This document shows, in pieces, positions 48,483 through 57,550 of a stretch of DNA of 64,000 nucleotides (within the stretch, counting starts at the first letter, position 1; every line of letters begins with the position of its first letter). The DNA lies in the NCBI RefSeq assembly GCF_002188635.1, contig NZ_NINX01000035.1:291001-355000 (forward strand), read 5' to 3'. Source of the DNA: Pigmentiphaga sp. NML030171 (GTDB lineage: Bacteria > Pseudomonadota > Gammaproteobacteria > Burkholderiales > Burkholderiaceae_B). Below the pieces are notes generated by a model. The model was given only the letters and a program-made list of their open reading frames with translations, did not search any database and was not told where the DNA came from. The translations under genes were made by a program, and so were the position numbers.

Positions 48483-48574
48483 GGGACGCGGTCTCCGTGA
48501 TAAGGGAGCGCGGCCGTGGCCGCGCCCGTTGGTCGAGGGGATCCCGGTATTCTAGGCCGCGCTTCCGTGAGGGC

Positions 48575-49477
48575 CTAGCGGCCCGGGACCTGGAACGCCT
48601 TGCACGGATCTTCGCGCGGCGCGGGCGGAATCACGATGTCGCGGTCGTAGGCAGCCGCCGGCGCGGGCTGTTCGGTATAGCCCACCGACAGGATGGTGCC
48701 GGGCTGGAGCCAGCGCGGCACGCCGATGTCGCGGCGGACATGGCCGTTGCCGGCCAGCAGGACGACAGGCCGCTGGGCGGAAGCGCCGGGTACGCGCGCG
48801 GCGCTGGCGATCGCGCCGGCCATCACGGCGTCGCGCGCCAGCTGGGCCATGGCCATCCCGCCCAGCATGGACGGGGGCAGGGCGCCGCAATGGGCCTCGG
48901 CCACTTCCTTGCGCTGCGCCGCCAGCAGGTCGGGCGGAGGCGAGAGCAGGCCGAGCCGGCGCAATTCATTGGTATCGAACAGGGCGGCGGGGCCTTGTTT
49001 CATGACGGTGCCCGCATCGGCGCGCGACAGGTTGGCGGCGACCACAGGCAGCTTCTCGCGCAGCGCCAGCTCCAGGACGGGGCGGTAGTGCGCCCAGTCC
49101 CACCCCGTCTTGGCCGGTGCCGCGGCCTGGATCACGCAGTCGGCGCTGGTACAGGTGCGCATGGTCCGGTCCAGGTCGGCCTGCCGTTCGCGATCGAACT
49201 GTTCCATGGCGATGGCCGGCCGCCAGCCCGCGCGCACCGCGCGCGCGAGCGCCTGCAGGCGCTGGCGATGGCCCTGGGCGTTGTCATGGATTTCGCCCAG
49301 CAGCACGACCTGGTGGCGCGGCAGCTCGGCCGCGAGCGAGACGACGGCGGCGTCGTCCCTGCCGGGCAGCCACGAGCATCCGGCCAGCAGCAGGGCGGCG
49401 GTGGCGCCGGCCAGCGGCAGCAGGGCGGACGCGGTGCCCGCACCGCGCCGCGTCGGCGTGCAAGCGCGGGCCGTCAT
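48575..49477 (-). CDS. chaN: ChaN family haem-binding lipoprotein
   Basis: This is a 300-residue ChaN-type protein. The N-terminus has a lipobox LLLAGC, and HQVVLLGEIHDNAQGH is the characteristic haem/iron-binding opening of the family; LAGNGHVRRDIGVP is the second conserved part. ChaN binds stacked haems and is linked to haem uptake. The start overlaps the hemS stop by ATGA, so both are one Fur-controlled unit. A longer open frame upstream lies inside hemS and is ignored. Confidence 0.9.
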   Translation of the reverse strand: MTARACTPTRRGAGTASALLPLAGATAALLLAGCSWLPGRDDAAVVSLAAELPRHQVVLLGEIHDNAQGHRQRLQALARAVRAGWRPAIAMEQFDRERQADLDRTMRTCTSADCVIQAAAPAKTGWDWAHYRPVLELALREKLPVVAANLSRADAGTVMKQGPAALFDTNELRRLGLLSPPPDLLAAQRKEVAEAHCGALPPSMLGGMAMAQLARDAVMAGAIASAARVPGASAQRPVVLLAGNGHVRRDIGVPRWLQPGTILSVGYTEQPAPAAAYDRDIVIPPAPREDPCKAFQVPGR

Positions 49478-50505
49478 GCCGCGGGCCGGGGCGTGCCCGG
49501 CGCGATGGCGGCCAGCCCGTCGGCCAGCGCGGTCCACGCCGCCAGCTCGGGCTTGCCCGGCTTGCGTTCGCCGAAGAACTGCACGATCAGCGAACCTTCG
49601 GCGTCATAGCATTCCAGCGAGGTCACGATGCCGTCCACCGTGGGCTTGCGCACCAGCCAGGCCTCGGTGAACAGGTCCATGCGCAGATGCAGGTTGAAGC
49701 CCGGATCCAGCACGTTCAGCCACGGGCCCATGGGGGCGATGCGGTGGACCGGCCCGGTGTGGATCTGTACGCATCCGGCATTGCCGACGAACACCATGAT
49801 GGGCAGCCCCGATCCGGCGGCCGAGTCCAGCACGGCATCCACGGCGCCGACGCCGACCTGCCGCGCGAACTCGGGGGGAGCGAGCCGCAGTGCCTGCGTA
49901 CGTTCCACGCCATGCCGCCGCAGCAGGCCGAAAAACTCGTGGGTGTCGCGCAGTTCGCGCCATTCCTGGCGGAAGGCATCGACGTCGACGTCCTGGTCGG
50001 CCTTGCGCTCGGGGGCCGGCCGTGGTTCCGGCGTGACCGGCTGCGCGCTGTCGGCGTGCGCCGCCAGCAGGGCCTCGAACGCGGCGCGGTCGGTGCCCTC
50101 GGCCACATAGATCTTGTGCACCGCCTCGCCCTGCTGGTCGAACACCTGCAGGCTGGGGCGCTCGCCCCCCACGGCGTAGGCGTGCCGCCACTGCGACAGG
50201 AACAGGCGCAGGTCGATCTCGGGGTTCAGGGCCAGCCCCATCCTGCCTTCGACCTGGACGTGGTCGTAGACCCCGGTCTTTTCGTGGACGGCGGCCTCGT
50301 TGCGTGTCAGCGCCAGCAGTGGCCCGGCCGCCTTCAGTCCGCCCAGCAGCGTGGCCCAGTCGGGCTTGAGCCGGGTCGCGGACGGATCGGCTGCGACCAG
50401 CTCGCCTTCGCTGGCGCCGATGCGGGCGGCCGCGTCACGCATGCGCAGCTTGGGCTGCTCGGCCTTGAGGGCCAGGTAACGTTGCCAGAGGGTGGTTGCT
50501 GTCAT
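49474..50505 (-). CDS. hemS: haem-degrading/trafficking protein HemS
   Basis: This is a 343-residue cytoplasmic protein of the HemS/HmuS/ChuS family with two tandem HemS domains. The first begins LWQRYLALKAEQPKLRMRDAA; the second holds TGPVHRIAPMGPWLNVLDPG and FNLHLRM, typical of the family's haem pocket. It releases iron from imported haem or passes haem on. The TonB-dependent receptor and ABC importer usually found with it are absent here. A strong Fur box lies just upstream. Confidence 0.93.
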   Translation of the reverse strand: MTATTLWQRYLALKAEQPKLRMRDAAARIGASEGELVAADPSATRLKPDWATLLGGLKAAGPLLALTRNEAAVHEKTGVYDHVQVEGRMGLALNPEIDLRLFLSQWRHAYAVGGERPSLQVFDQQGEAVHKIYVAEGTDRAAFEALLAAHADSAQPVTPEPRPAPERKADQDVDVDAFRQEWRELRDTHEFFGLLRRHGVERTQALRLAPPEFARQVGVGAVDAVLDSAAGSGLPIMVFVGNAGCVQIHTGPVHRIAPMGPWLNVLDPGFNLHLRMDLFTEAWLVRKPTVDGIVTSLECYDAEGSLIVQFFGERKPGKPELAAWTALADGLAAIAPGTPRPAA

Positions 50506-50539
50506 GCGGGGAACCTTGGGACGGGGAAATGGTCGTAAT

Positions 50540-50558
50540 GATAATGATTTTTATTAAT
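50540..50558. promoter_or_regulatory. Fur box upstream of hemS
   Basis: GATAATGATTTTTATTAAT matches the 19-base Fur consensus at 14 positions, including the first nine. It is 35 bases before the hemS start and about 100 before divergent ilvD. The same AT-rich patch probably holds the hemS promoter. Confidence 0.8.
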
Positions 50559-50657
50559 GAAGGTAAGGCGCGGGCCGCATGATGGGGAGGGCGGGGCGAC
50601 AAAAGGCCTTTCCGCCCTATACTAGAGTGTTTCGTCATTTTCCTTGCGAGTCCCGCC

Positions 50658-52547
50658 ATGCCGCAATACCGTTCCCGTACCTCCACCCATGGCCGCAACA
50701 TGGCCGGGGCACGTGCGCTATGGCGCGCGACCGGCATGAAGGACGGTGACTTCGGCAAGCCCATCGTCGCGGTCGTCAATTCCTTCACCCAGTTCGTGCC
50801 CGGCCACGTGCACCTGAAGGACCTGGGCCAGATGGTCGCCCGCGAGATCGAGGCCGCCGGCGGCGTCGCCAAGGAGTTCAACACCATCGCGGTGGACGAC
50901 GGCATCGCCATGGGGCACGGCGGCATGCTGTATTCGCTGCCCTCGCGCGAGCTGATCGCTGACTCGGTCGAGTACATGGTGAACGCGCATTGCGCCGACG
51001 CCATGGTCTGCATCTCCAACTGCGACAAGATCACCCCGGGGATGCTGATGGCCGCCATGCGGCTGAACATTCCGGCCGTGTTCGTGTCGGGCGGCCCCAT
51101 GGAGGCCGGCAAGGTCATCGAGGCCTACCATCCCGCCCAGGACGTGAACGGCCAGAAGATCATCAAGGTGGACCTGATCGACGCCATGATCAAGGCCGGC
51201 GACCCCACCGTGTCGGACGAGGACGTCGAGAACTACGAGCGCTCGGCCTGTCCCACGTGCGGGTCCTGCTCGGGCATGTTCACCGCCAACTCGATGAACT
51301 GCCTGACCGAAGCGCTGGGGCTGTCGCTGCCGGGCAACGGCACGCTGGTGGCCACCCACGCCGACCGCAAGGACCTGTTCCTGCGCGCCGGCCGGGTCGC
51401 CGTCGAGCTGTGCCGCCGCTATTACGAGCAGGACGACGCTTCCGTCCTGCCGCGCAACATCGCCACCAAGGCGGCATTCACCAACGCGATGGCGCTGGAC
51501 GTGTCCATGGGCGGCTCGACCAATACCGTGCTGCACCTGCTGGCCGCGGCGCAGGAAGGCGGCGTGGATTTCACGATGAGCGACATCGATCGCATCTCGC
51601 GCCACGTGCCCTGCCTGTGCAAGGTCGCGCCCGCCACGCAGCAATACCACATCGAGGACGTGCACCGCGCCGGCGGCATCATGGCCATCCTGGCCGAGCT
51701 CGACCGCGCGGGCCTGCTGGACACCTCGGTGTCCACCGTGCACAGCAAGACCCTGGGCGAGGCCATCGCCGCGAACGACGTCAAGACGAACGCCGACGAA
51801 GCCGTCCATGCCTTCTTCCGCGCGGCGCCCGGCGGCGTGCCGACCCAGACCGCCTTCAGCCAGGACAAGCGCTTCGACAAGCTGGACCTGGACCGGGCTG
51901 CCGGCTGCATCCGCGACAAGGCCCATGCCTATTCCCAGGACGGCGGCCTGGCCGTGCTGTACGGCAACGTGGCCGAGAAGGGCTGCATCGTCAAGACGGC
52001 GGGGGTCGATGAAAGCATCCTGAAATTCACCGGCAAGGCGCGCATCTTCGAGAGCCAGGAAGACGCCGTGGACGGCATCCTGGGCGATACGGTGCATGCC
52101 GGCGACGTGGTCATCATCCGCTACGAAGGCCCCAAGGGCGGCCCCGGCATGCAGGAAATGCTCTATCCGACCTCGTACATCAAGTCCAAGGGCCTGGGCA
52201 AGGCCTGCGCCTTGCTGACCGACGGCCGCTTCTCGGGCGGATCCTCGGGCCTGGTGATCGGCCATGCTTCGCCCGAGGCGGCCGAGGGCGGTACCATCGG
52301 GCTCGTGGAAGAGGGCGACATCATCGAGATCGACATTCCCAACCGCCGCATCAACCTGCGCGTGGACGACGCGGAACTGGCCAGGCGCCGCCAGGCGATG
52401 GAAGCCCGCGGCGACAAGGCGTGGCAGCCGCTCGATCGCCAGCGCGTGGTGTCGCAGGCGCTGCAGGCGTACGGGATGATGGCGACCTCCGCCGACCGCG
52501 GCGCGGTGCGGGACATCTCGCAATTGAAGGCCCCGCGCGCCCGCTAG
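50658..52547 (+). CDS. ilvD: dihydroxy-acid dehydratase
   Basis: This 629-residue Fe-S dehydratase turns 2,3-dihydroxy-3-methylvalerate and 2,3-dihydroxyisovalerate into the keto-acids of isoleucine and valine. The cluster cysteines are in [12 protein letters not shown] and [33 protein letters not shown] is the C-terminal active-site motif. A TATACT at 50618-50623 may be its -10. A strong intrinsic terminator follows. It is a stand-alone core gene with no other ilv genes nearby. Confidence 0.97.
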   Translation: MPQYRSRTSTHGRNMAGARALWRATGMKDGDFGKPIVAVVNSFTQFVPGHVHLKDLGQMVAREIEAAGGVAKEFNTIAVDDGIAMGHGGMLYSLPSRELIADSVEYMVNAHCADAMVCISNCDKITPGMLMAAMRLNIPAVFVSGGPMEAGKVIEAYHPAQDVNGQKIIKVDLIDAMIKAGDPTVSDEDVENYERSACPTCGSCSGMFTANSMNCLTEALGLSLPGNGTLVATHADRKDLFLRAGRVAVELCRRYYEQDDASVLPRNIATKAAFTNAMALDVSMGGSTNTVLHLLAAAQEGGVDFTMSDIDRISRHVPCLCKVAPATQQYHIEDVHRAGGIMAILAELDRAGLLDTSVSTVHSKTLGEAIAANDVKTNADEAVHAFFRAAPGGVPTQTAFSQDKRFDKLDLDRAAGCIRDKAHAYSQDGGLAVLYGNVAEKGCIVKTAGVDESILKFTGKARIFESQEDAVDGILGDTVHAGDVVIIRYEGPKGGPGMQEMLYPTSYIKSKGLGKACALLTDGRFSGGSSGLVIGHASPEAAEGGTIGLVEEGDIIEIDIPNRRINLRVDDAELARRRQAMEARGDKAWQPLDRQRVVSQALQAYGMMATSADRGAVRDISQLKAPRAR

Positions 52548-52578
52548 GGAAGCCCGGAAGCCCGGCTTCGAAAAACAG

Positions 52579-52615
52579 ACGGCCTCGCTTTCAGGAGCGA
52601 GGCCGTTTTCGTTTT
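52579..52615 (+). terminator. Rho-independent terminator of ilvD
   Basis: A perfect 10-base stem (ACGGCCTCGC with GCGAGGCCGT) with an 8-base loop is followed by TTTCGTTTT. It is 31 bases after the ilvD stop and is the clearest intrinsic terminator in the window. Confidence 0.9.
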
Positions 52616-52630
52616 CGGCGCGGCGGCCGG

Positions 52631-53035
52631 TCAGGGGGCGGGAGGCGGAACTTCCTTGGCAGGCGTTCCCTGTTCTTCCTTTTCCACGCGATTCAGCAGC
52701 TTGGCGAACTCGATCACCAGCCTGCGGCTGCGCGCGTCCAGCGTGGCGAAGCTGCGGCGCAGGGCGCGTGTGTCGTCGGCGTAGGGCAGCTCGTCGCCGT
52801 CACGCAGCTCCGAGGTGGCGGGAAGCACGCGGACGTTCTCGACCAGGGCATAAAGATCGGTCACGCCCACGTTCATGGCCCGGGCGATGTTCTCCAGGCG
52901 TACGATGGACGGCTTCTGCTTGCCGGTCTCGATGCGGGAAAGATTGCCGGCATCGGTTCCGACTTCCATGGCGACGGCCTCGAGCTTGAGCCCGAGTTTC
53001 TCGCGCGTATATCGGATCGCCGAACCTATGTCCAT
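52631..53035 (-). CDS. XRE-family transcriptional regulator
   Basis: This is a 134-residue Cro/CI-type regulator. Helix-turn-helix: IGSAIRYTREKLGLKLEAVA, GTDAGNLSRIETGKQKPS. The rest is a short charged C-terminal tail (LDARSRRLVIEFAKLLNRVE). The frame extends 30 codons upstream through the AT-rich promoter region, but homology starts at MDIGSAI. Repeated ACGCAAA units in that region may be its autoregulatory operators. The divergent small gene at 53184 is a possible target. Confidence 0.88.
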   Translation of the reverse strand: MDIGSAIRYTREKLGLKLEAVAMEVGTDAGNLSRIETGKQKPSIVRLENIARAMNVGVTDLYALVENVRVLPATSELRDGDELPYADDTRALRRSFATLDARSRRLVIEFAKLLNRVEKEEQGTPAKEVPPPAP

Positions 53036-53064
53036 GGCGTGATTGTCCGAATGCCTTGCTCTGC

Positions 53065-53117
53065 ACGCAAAGCGTAAGACGCAAATTATTCGTGTATATT
53101 TTGCGTAAAAAGCAAAA
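53065..53117. promoter_or_regulatory. repeated operator-like sites between the XRE gene and the small orphan gene
   Basis: ACGCAAA occurs at 53065-53071 and 53079-53085, and in inverted form as TTTGCGT at 53100-53106. The last is part of a TTTTGC-N7-GCAAAA dyad (53099-53117). The stretch is strongly AT-rich against its surroundings and contains TATATT at 53095-53100. It looks like overlapping divergent promoters under a repeat-binding regulator. Confidence 0.5.
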
Positions 53118-53183
53118 CGAATCATTGCGCCAAGCGGGAGAAGCGTGGGTCAGGCCCTCCCGAGGCGACGGGGGTTGCGTGCC

Positions 53184-53510
53184 ATGCAAACACACCAAGG
53201 CGTGACGGAACTGCTGGTACTCAGCGGGATCGACCAGGACGGCCACATCGCGTGGCTCTTCGTGCCGCGCGGCTGGGACATCGCCGCGCTGGAACAACTG
53301 TTCCCCTTCTCGGGCCATGCCCGCGCGCGGCGACGCCATGTGTTGATCGCGGTGCCGATCGCCCGCGAACTGGCCCAGCGGTACGGCACCCGGCCCTTGC
53401 TCGAGTTCCCGGACACGCCGTCGCTGCACAGCCTGCTTTCCGAAGGCCTCGCGGCGGTGAAGCTGCTGATCGCGCGCGATCAGGACACGGCATCGGCCAT
53501 GCCGCTGTGA
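53184..53510 (+). CDS. small protein of unknown function
   Basis: This is a 108-residue soluble protein that I do not recognise. The ATG at MQTHQGVTELLVLSG is preferred; an in-frame GTG 13 codons earlier gives a basic leader. It has an alternating hydrophobic/charged pattern with IAWLFVPRGWDIAAL and PIARELAQRYGTRPLL, no signal peptide and no cysteines. It is divergent from the XRE regulator over the repeat sites, and its last 31 bases overlap the 3' end of convergent prlC. Regulator and small gene may form a unit. Confidence 0.55.
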   Translation: MQTHQGVTELLVLSGIDQDGHIAWLFVPRGWDIAALEQLFPFSGHARARRRHVLIAVPIARELAQRYGTRPLLEFPDTPSLHSLLSEGLAAVKLLIARDQDTASAMPL

Positions 53511-55624
53511 CGCAGCAGGGCCTCGATGCTGGGATCCCGGCCGCGGAAGGCGCGGAACGACTCGATCGCGGGCCGGCTGCCGCCCACTTGCAGGATCTCC
53601 CGCAAGAAGCGTGCCCCGACCTCGGGCCGTAGCGTATCCTCGGTCGCCGCGTCCTCGAAAGCCGCGTAGGCGTCGGCGGACAATACTTCCGCCCACTTGT
53701 AGCTGTAGTAGCCGGCCGAGTAGCCGCCGGCGAAGATGTGGCTGAAGGTGTTGATCCAGCGCGAGACCTCCGGCTGGGGCAGCACGTGCATGCGGTCGTT
53801 CACCGCGCGCGACAGCGCCAGCACGCTTTGCTGGCCGTCGGGATCGTAGTCGGTGTGCAGGTGCATGTCGGTGGCGGCCAGCACGACCTGGCGCAGCGTC
53901 ATCAGCCCGCCCTGGAAGTTCTTGGCGGCGACCATCTTGTCGTACAGGGCGCGGGGCAGCGGTTCGCCCGTTTCCGCGTGCGCGGTCATCTGTTCCAGCA
54001 CCGCCCATTCCCAGCAGAAGTTCTCCATGAACTGGCTGGGCAGTTCGACCGCATCCCATTCCACGCCGTTGATGCCCGACACGCCCAGGTCTTCCATCTG
54101 CGTGAGCATGTGATGCAGGCCGTGGCCGCATTCATGGAACAGGGTGATGACTTCGTCGTGCGTGAACAGCGAGGGCTTGCCGCCGCTGGGCGGCGTGAAA
54201 TTGCAGACAAGGTAGGCCACCGGTGTCTGCAGTTCGCCGCCGGGGCGGCGATAGCGGGTGCGGGCGTCGTCCATCCATGCGCCGCCGCGCTTGCCGTCGC
54301 GCGCGTACAGGTCCAGGTAGAACTGCGCCAGCAGCGTGCCGGCGGCCGATTCCACGCGGAAGAAGCGCACGTCGGGATGCCAGGCCGGGGCGTCGTCCGG
54401 GCGGATGCGGACCGAGAACAGCGTCTCGATCACCTTGAACAGGCCCGCCAGCACCTTGGGTTCGGGGAAGTATTGCTTGACCTCGTTTTCCGAGAAGGCG
54501 TAGCGTGCCTGGCGCAGTTTCTCGGACGCATAGGCGATGTCCCAGGGCTCGAGTTCGGCCAGGCCCAGCTCGGCGGCGGCGAATTCCCGCAGCTCGCGCA
54601 GGTCGCGCTCGGCATAGGGGTGCGCGCGCTCGGCCAGCTCGGCCAGGAATTTCTGCACCTGCTCGGGCGTATCGGCCATCTTGGGCACCAGCGACACCTC
54701 GCCGTAGTTGGCATAGCCCAGCAGGCCCGCTTCCTCGCGGCGCAGGCGCAGCAGGTCCAGCATGATGGCGGTGTTGTCCCACTCGGCCCGACCCTGTCCG
54801 TATTCGGGACCAAGCTCCGAGGCGCGCGTCACGTGCGCCTTGTACATGGTCTCGCGCAGGGCGCGGTTGTCGGCGTATTGCAGTACCGGGAAATACGAGG
54901 GGAAGTGCAGGGTGAACTTCCAGGCCGGCGCTTCGTCCGGGGCTTCGCCTTCCTTGGCCGGAATCTTCCGGGCGGCTTCGCGCGCCGCTTCCTTCACGTC
55001 CTCGGGCAGTCCGGCCAGTTCGGCCTCGTCGCGCACGATCAGCGCATAGGAGTTGGTGGCGTCCAGCACGTGGTCGGAGAAAGCCTTGGACAGCGTTGCC
55101 TGCTGTTCCTGGATCTCGGCGAAGCGAGGCTTGGATTCCTCGGGCAACTCGGCGCCGCCCAGGCGAAAGCCCCGCAGCTCGTTCTCGATCAGTTTCTTGC
55201 GGGCCGGCGTCTGCTGCTGGAATTCCTTGCTGGCCGCCAATTTCTTGTAACGCTCGTACAGCGCCTGGTTCTGGCCCAGGCCGGCCCAGAACTCGGTCAC
55301 GCGCGGCAGGTTCTCGCCGTAGGCGGCACGCAGCTCGGGCGTATCGGCCACCGCGTTCAGGTGTCCCACCACGCTCCAGGCCCGCGACAGCCCCTCGGTG
55401 CCTTCATCCAGCGTCTCGACCACGCTGTGCCAGGTAGCCGGCGCATCCGCGGCCTGGTCCGCCTCCAGCTTGTCCACCGCCTTCTGCGCCCGCTCCAGCA
55501 GGGCCGTGATGGCCGGTGTGATGTGCTCCGGCCGGATGGCATCAAACCGGGCCAGGCCCGACAGGTCCATGAGCGGATTGCCGGCCAGGGCGGAGGAAGA
55601 GGAAAGGTCGGACGCTTGCGCCAT
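53480..55624 (-). CDS. prlC: oligopeptidase A (M3 family)
   Basis: This is a 714-residue cytoplasmic zinc metallopeptidase that degrades peptides released from larger proteins, including signal peptides. The zinc site is LFHECGHGLHHML (HExxH). YSAGYYSYKWAEVLSADAY and the N-terminal NPLMDLSGLARFDAIRPEHI are typical. The start MAQASDL is chosen since the upstream extension is non-homologous. folD lies upstream on the same strand with a 199-base gap holding a hairpin repeat. Confidence 0.96.
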   Translation of the reverse strand: MAQASDLSSSSALAGNPLMDLSGLARFDAIRPEHITPAITALLERAQKAVDKLEADQAADAPATWHSVVETLDEGTEGLSRAWSVVGHLNAVADTPELRAAYGENLPRVTEFWAGLGQNQALYERYKKLAASKEFQQQTPARKKLIENELRGFRLGGAELPEESKPRFAEIQEQQATLSKAFSDHVLDATNSYALIVRDEAELAGLPEDVKEAAREAARKIPAKEGEAPDEAPAWKFTLHFPSYFPVLQYADNRALRETMYKAHVTRASELGPEYGQGRAEWDNTAIMLDLLRLRREEAGLLGYANYGEVSLVPKMADTPEQVQKFLAELAERAHPYAERDLRELREFAAAELGLAELEPWDIAYASEKLRQARYAFSENEVKQYFPEPKVLAGLFKVIETLFSVRIRPDDAPAWHPDVRFFRVESAAGTLLAQFYLDLYARDGKRGGAWMDDARTRYRRPGGELQTPVAYLVCNFTPPSGGKPSLFTHDEVITLFHECGHGLHHMLTQMEDLGVSGINGVEWDAVELPSQFMENFCWEWAVLEQMTAHAETGEPLPRALYDKMVAAKNFQGGLMTLRQVVLAATDMHLHTDYDPDGQQSVLALSRAVNDRMHVLPQPEVSRWINTFSHIFAGGYSAGYYSYKWAEVLSADAYAAFEDAATEDTLRPEVGARFLREILQVGGSRPAIESFRAFRGRDPSIEALLRHSGMADAVS

Positions 55625-55748
55625 GGGGAAACTCCTGAATGCTGACTGTGCCCCGTAGATGGGGGCGAAAAAAGGAAACACCAGGGGAGGGCACCATCCG
55701 GGAACAGGGGGACAAGAACGCCGCCCCTTGCCAGCCTGTTGGTTTCCA

Positions 55749-55831
55749 GGATGCGGTGGATCCGGCTCCGCCGGTCCACCCGCATCGCCCCCTGGGGGGC
55801 GCCCGAAGGGCGTAGGGGGGGGCCTACCCCT
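55749..55831. repeat. 83-base multi-hairpin repeat, copy 1 (end of folD)
   Basis: Four successive stem-loops: a long GATGCG-GTGGA-CCGGC stem, GCCCCC/GGGGGC, a variable GCCC-GAA-GGGC stem, and GTAGG/CCTAC. The first 54 bases are identical to copy 2. The element takes in the last Gly codon and the stop of folD and probably works as a 3'-end structure or terminator. Confidence 0.85.
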
Positions 55832-56666
55832 CAGCAGATTCCAGCGTATTGGCCAGCAGCATCGTGATCGTCATCGGGCCGACGCCGCCCGGGACCGGGG
55901 TGATCCAGCCGGCCACTTCCGAGACGCTGGCGAAATCGACGTCGCCGCATAGCTTGCCGGCCTCGTCGCGGTTGATGCCCACGTCGATCACCACCGCGCC
56001 GGGCTTGACCATGTCGCCGGTCAGCGTGTTGCGGCGGCCCACGGCGGCCACCACCACGTCGGCCTGGTGGGTATGGTAGGCGAGGTCGGGCGTGCCGCTG
56101 TGGCATATCGTGACCGTGGCGTTGGCCTGCAACAGCAGCAGCGCCATGGGCTTGCCCACGGTGTTGCTGCGGCCGATGACCACGGCATGCTTGCCGCGCA
56201 GATCGTAGCCGGTGCTTTCGATCAGCTTCATGCAGCCGTAGGGCGTGCACGGACGGAAGCCTTTCAGTCCCGCCATCAACTCGCCGGCGCTGAGCACGGA
56301 GTAGCCGTCCACGTCCTTGCGGGTGGAAATGGCCTCGATCACCTTGTGCGGGTCGATGTGCCTGGGCAAGGGCATCTGCACCAGGATGCCGTGGATGGCG
56401 GGATCATGGTTGAGCAGGTCGATGCGGGCCAGCAGCTCGGCCTCGGTCATCGTGGCCTCGTACTTCTCCAGCACCGAATGGAAGCCCGCGTCGTGGCACG
56501 CCTTGACCTTGTTGCGCACGTACACGTGCGAGGCCGGATCGTCGCCCACCAGGATCACCGCCAGGCCGGGACGCCTGCCCTGGCGCGTGAGTTCGGCGGC
56601 GCGCTGGGCGATGTCGGAGCGGATCTGCTTGGAGAGTTCGTTGCCGTTGATGAGGCGTGCGGGCAT
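55824..56666 (-). CDS. folD: methylenetetrahydrofolate dehydrogenase/cyclohydrolase
   Basis: This 280-residue bifunctional enzyme interconverts 5,10-methylene- and 10-formyl-tetrahydrofolate. [14 protein letters not shown] holds the catalytic Lys, [12 protein letters not shown] is the folate signature, and [17 protein letters not shown] the NADP loop; [15 protein letters not shown] closes the protein. Length is normal. The stop codon lies inside a repeated multi-hairpin element shared with the fixJ-like gene. Confidence 0.97.
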   Translation of the reverse strand: MPARLINGNELSKQIRSDIAQRAAELTRQGRRPGLAVILVGDDPASHVYVRNKVKACHDAGFHSVLEKYEATMTEAELLARIDLLNHDPAIHGILVQMPLPRHIDPHKVIEAISTRKDVDGYSVLSAGELMAGLKGFRPCTPYGCMKLIESTGYDLRGKHAVVIGRSNTVGKPMALLLLQANATVTICHSGTPDLAYHTHQADVVVAAVGRRNTLTGDMVKPGAVVIDVGINRDEAGKLCGDVDFASVSEVAGWITPVPGGVGPMTITMLLANTLESAEG

Positions 56667-56744
56667 GGCGGTGTGAAGGCAAAGAGGAGTGGAGGAACGA
56701 GGGCGCGGGCGCCTGGGCCATTTTAGCGCACGGGGGCCGCCGCT

Positions 56745-57395
56745 TCAGGCAGACGTTCCGGTTTCCGCCGCTTTCATCGCCGCCGCAACGGCCCTGTCCC
56801 CGTCTCGCCCGGACGCATCCAGGCCCGCCACCACGCCCCGCCGGTCGGCCTCGTTGCGGTTCTGGCTCATTTTCCATTTGGCCTGCAGCCGCGCGATGGG
56901 CATTTCCAGCCCGACGATGGCCGACAGCCTTTCTTCCAGGAAGGCGGGCGGCGCGTCGCTCATCTTCCACGGGTCGTCGCGTCCCTGCTCGAACATGCGC
57001 GTCAGCCGGCCCACCACGCCCGCCACCCAGCGCGGATCGTCATGCACGATGATCCGGCCATGGGCGTGCACCACGGCGTAGTTGTAGGTGGGCACGACTT
57101 CGTGGGTCGTGCGCTTGGTCTCGTACAGGCTGGGCGATACGTAGGCGCTGGGACCCTGGAAGACCGCCAGGCTTTCGGCCTGGGAATCCGCCAACTCCCG
57201 CCAGACCGGATTAGCTCGCGCCACGTGGTACAGCAGCGTGCCGTGCGGGCCGCGGTCGGGGTTGAGGATGAAGGGCAGGTGGTTGGCGTCCAACCCCTGC
57301 GGTCCCGCCGTCACGAGCATGCCGAGTGGACAGGTGCGTATCAGGTTGCGGATCCTGTCCGGGTCGGCCTGCTCGAAATGCGGCGGCAAATACAT
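56745..57395 (-). CDS. PaiB-like FMN-binding protein
   Basis: This is a 216-residue protein of the FMN_bind_2/PaiB group: MYLPPHFEQADPDRIRNLI, LGMLVTAGPQGLDANHLPFI, HVARANPVWR, then VPTYNYAVVHAHGRI. PaiB is a negative regulator of sporulation and protease genes in Bacillus; in proteobacteria the role is unknown, and FMN binding is by family only. The start MYLPP is used because homology starts there. It sits between folD and the fixJ-like gene. Confidence 0.87.
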   Translation of the reverse strand: MYLPPHFEQADPDRIRNLIRTCPLGMLVTAGPQGLDANHLPFILNPDRGPHGTLLYHVARANPVWRELADSQAESLAVFQGPSAYVSPSLYETKRTTHEVVPTYNYAVVHAHGRIIVHDDPRWVAGVVGRLTRMFEQGRDDPWKMSDAPPAFLEERLSAIVGLEMPIARLQAKWKMSQNRNEADRRGVVAGLDASGRDGDRAVAAAMKAAETGTSA

Positions 57396-57467
57396 AGTTA
57401 CCTTGGTGTCGAGCGACAGGAGAGCAAGAACACGATGCTTCGCACCGAGAGAACTCATTCAGACCCG

Positions 57468-57550
57468 GGATGCGGTGGATCCGGCTCCGCCGGTCCACCC
57501 GCATCGCCCCCTGGGGGGCGCGCGTAAGCGCGTAGGGGGGGGCTACCCCT
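57468..57550. repeat. 83-base multi-hairpin repeat, copy 2 (end of the response regulator)
   Basis: This copy has the same layout as copy 1. Its variable stem is GCGC-GTAA-GCGC instead of GCCC-GAA-GGGC, so both arms changed together and pairing is kept. It includes the final Gly codon and TAG stop of the response-regulator gene. Confidence 0.85.

Noticed and set aside
55741..57540. Small ORFs beginning MRVDRRSRIHRI at both repeat copies
   Set aside because: The shared peptide comes from the repeated hairpin DNA read in frame by chance; it has no independent coding evidence.
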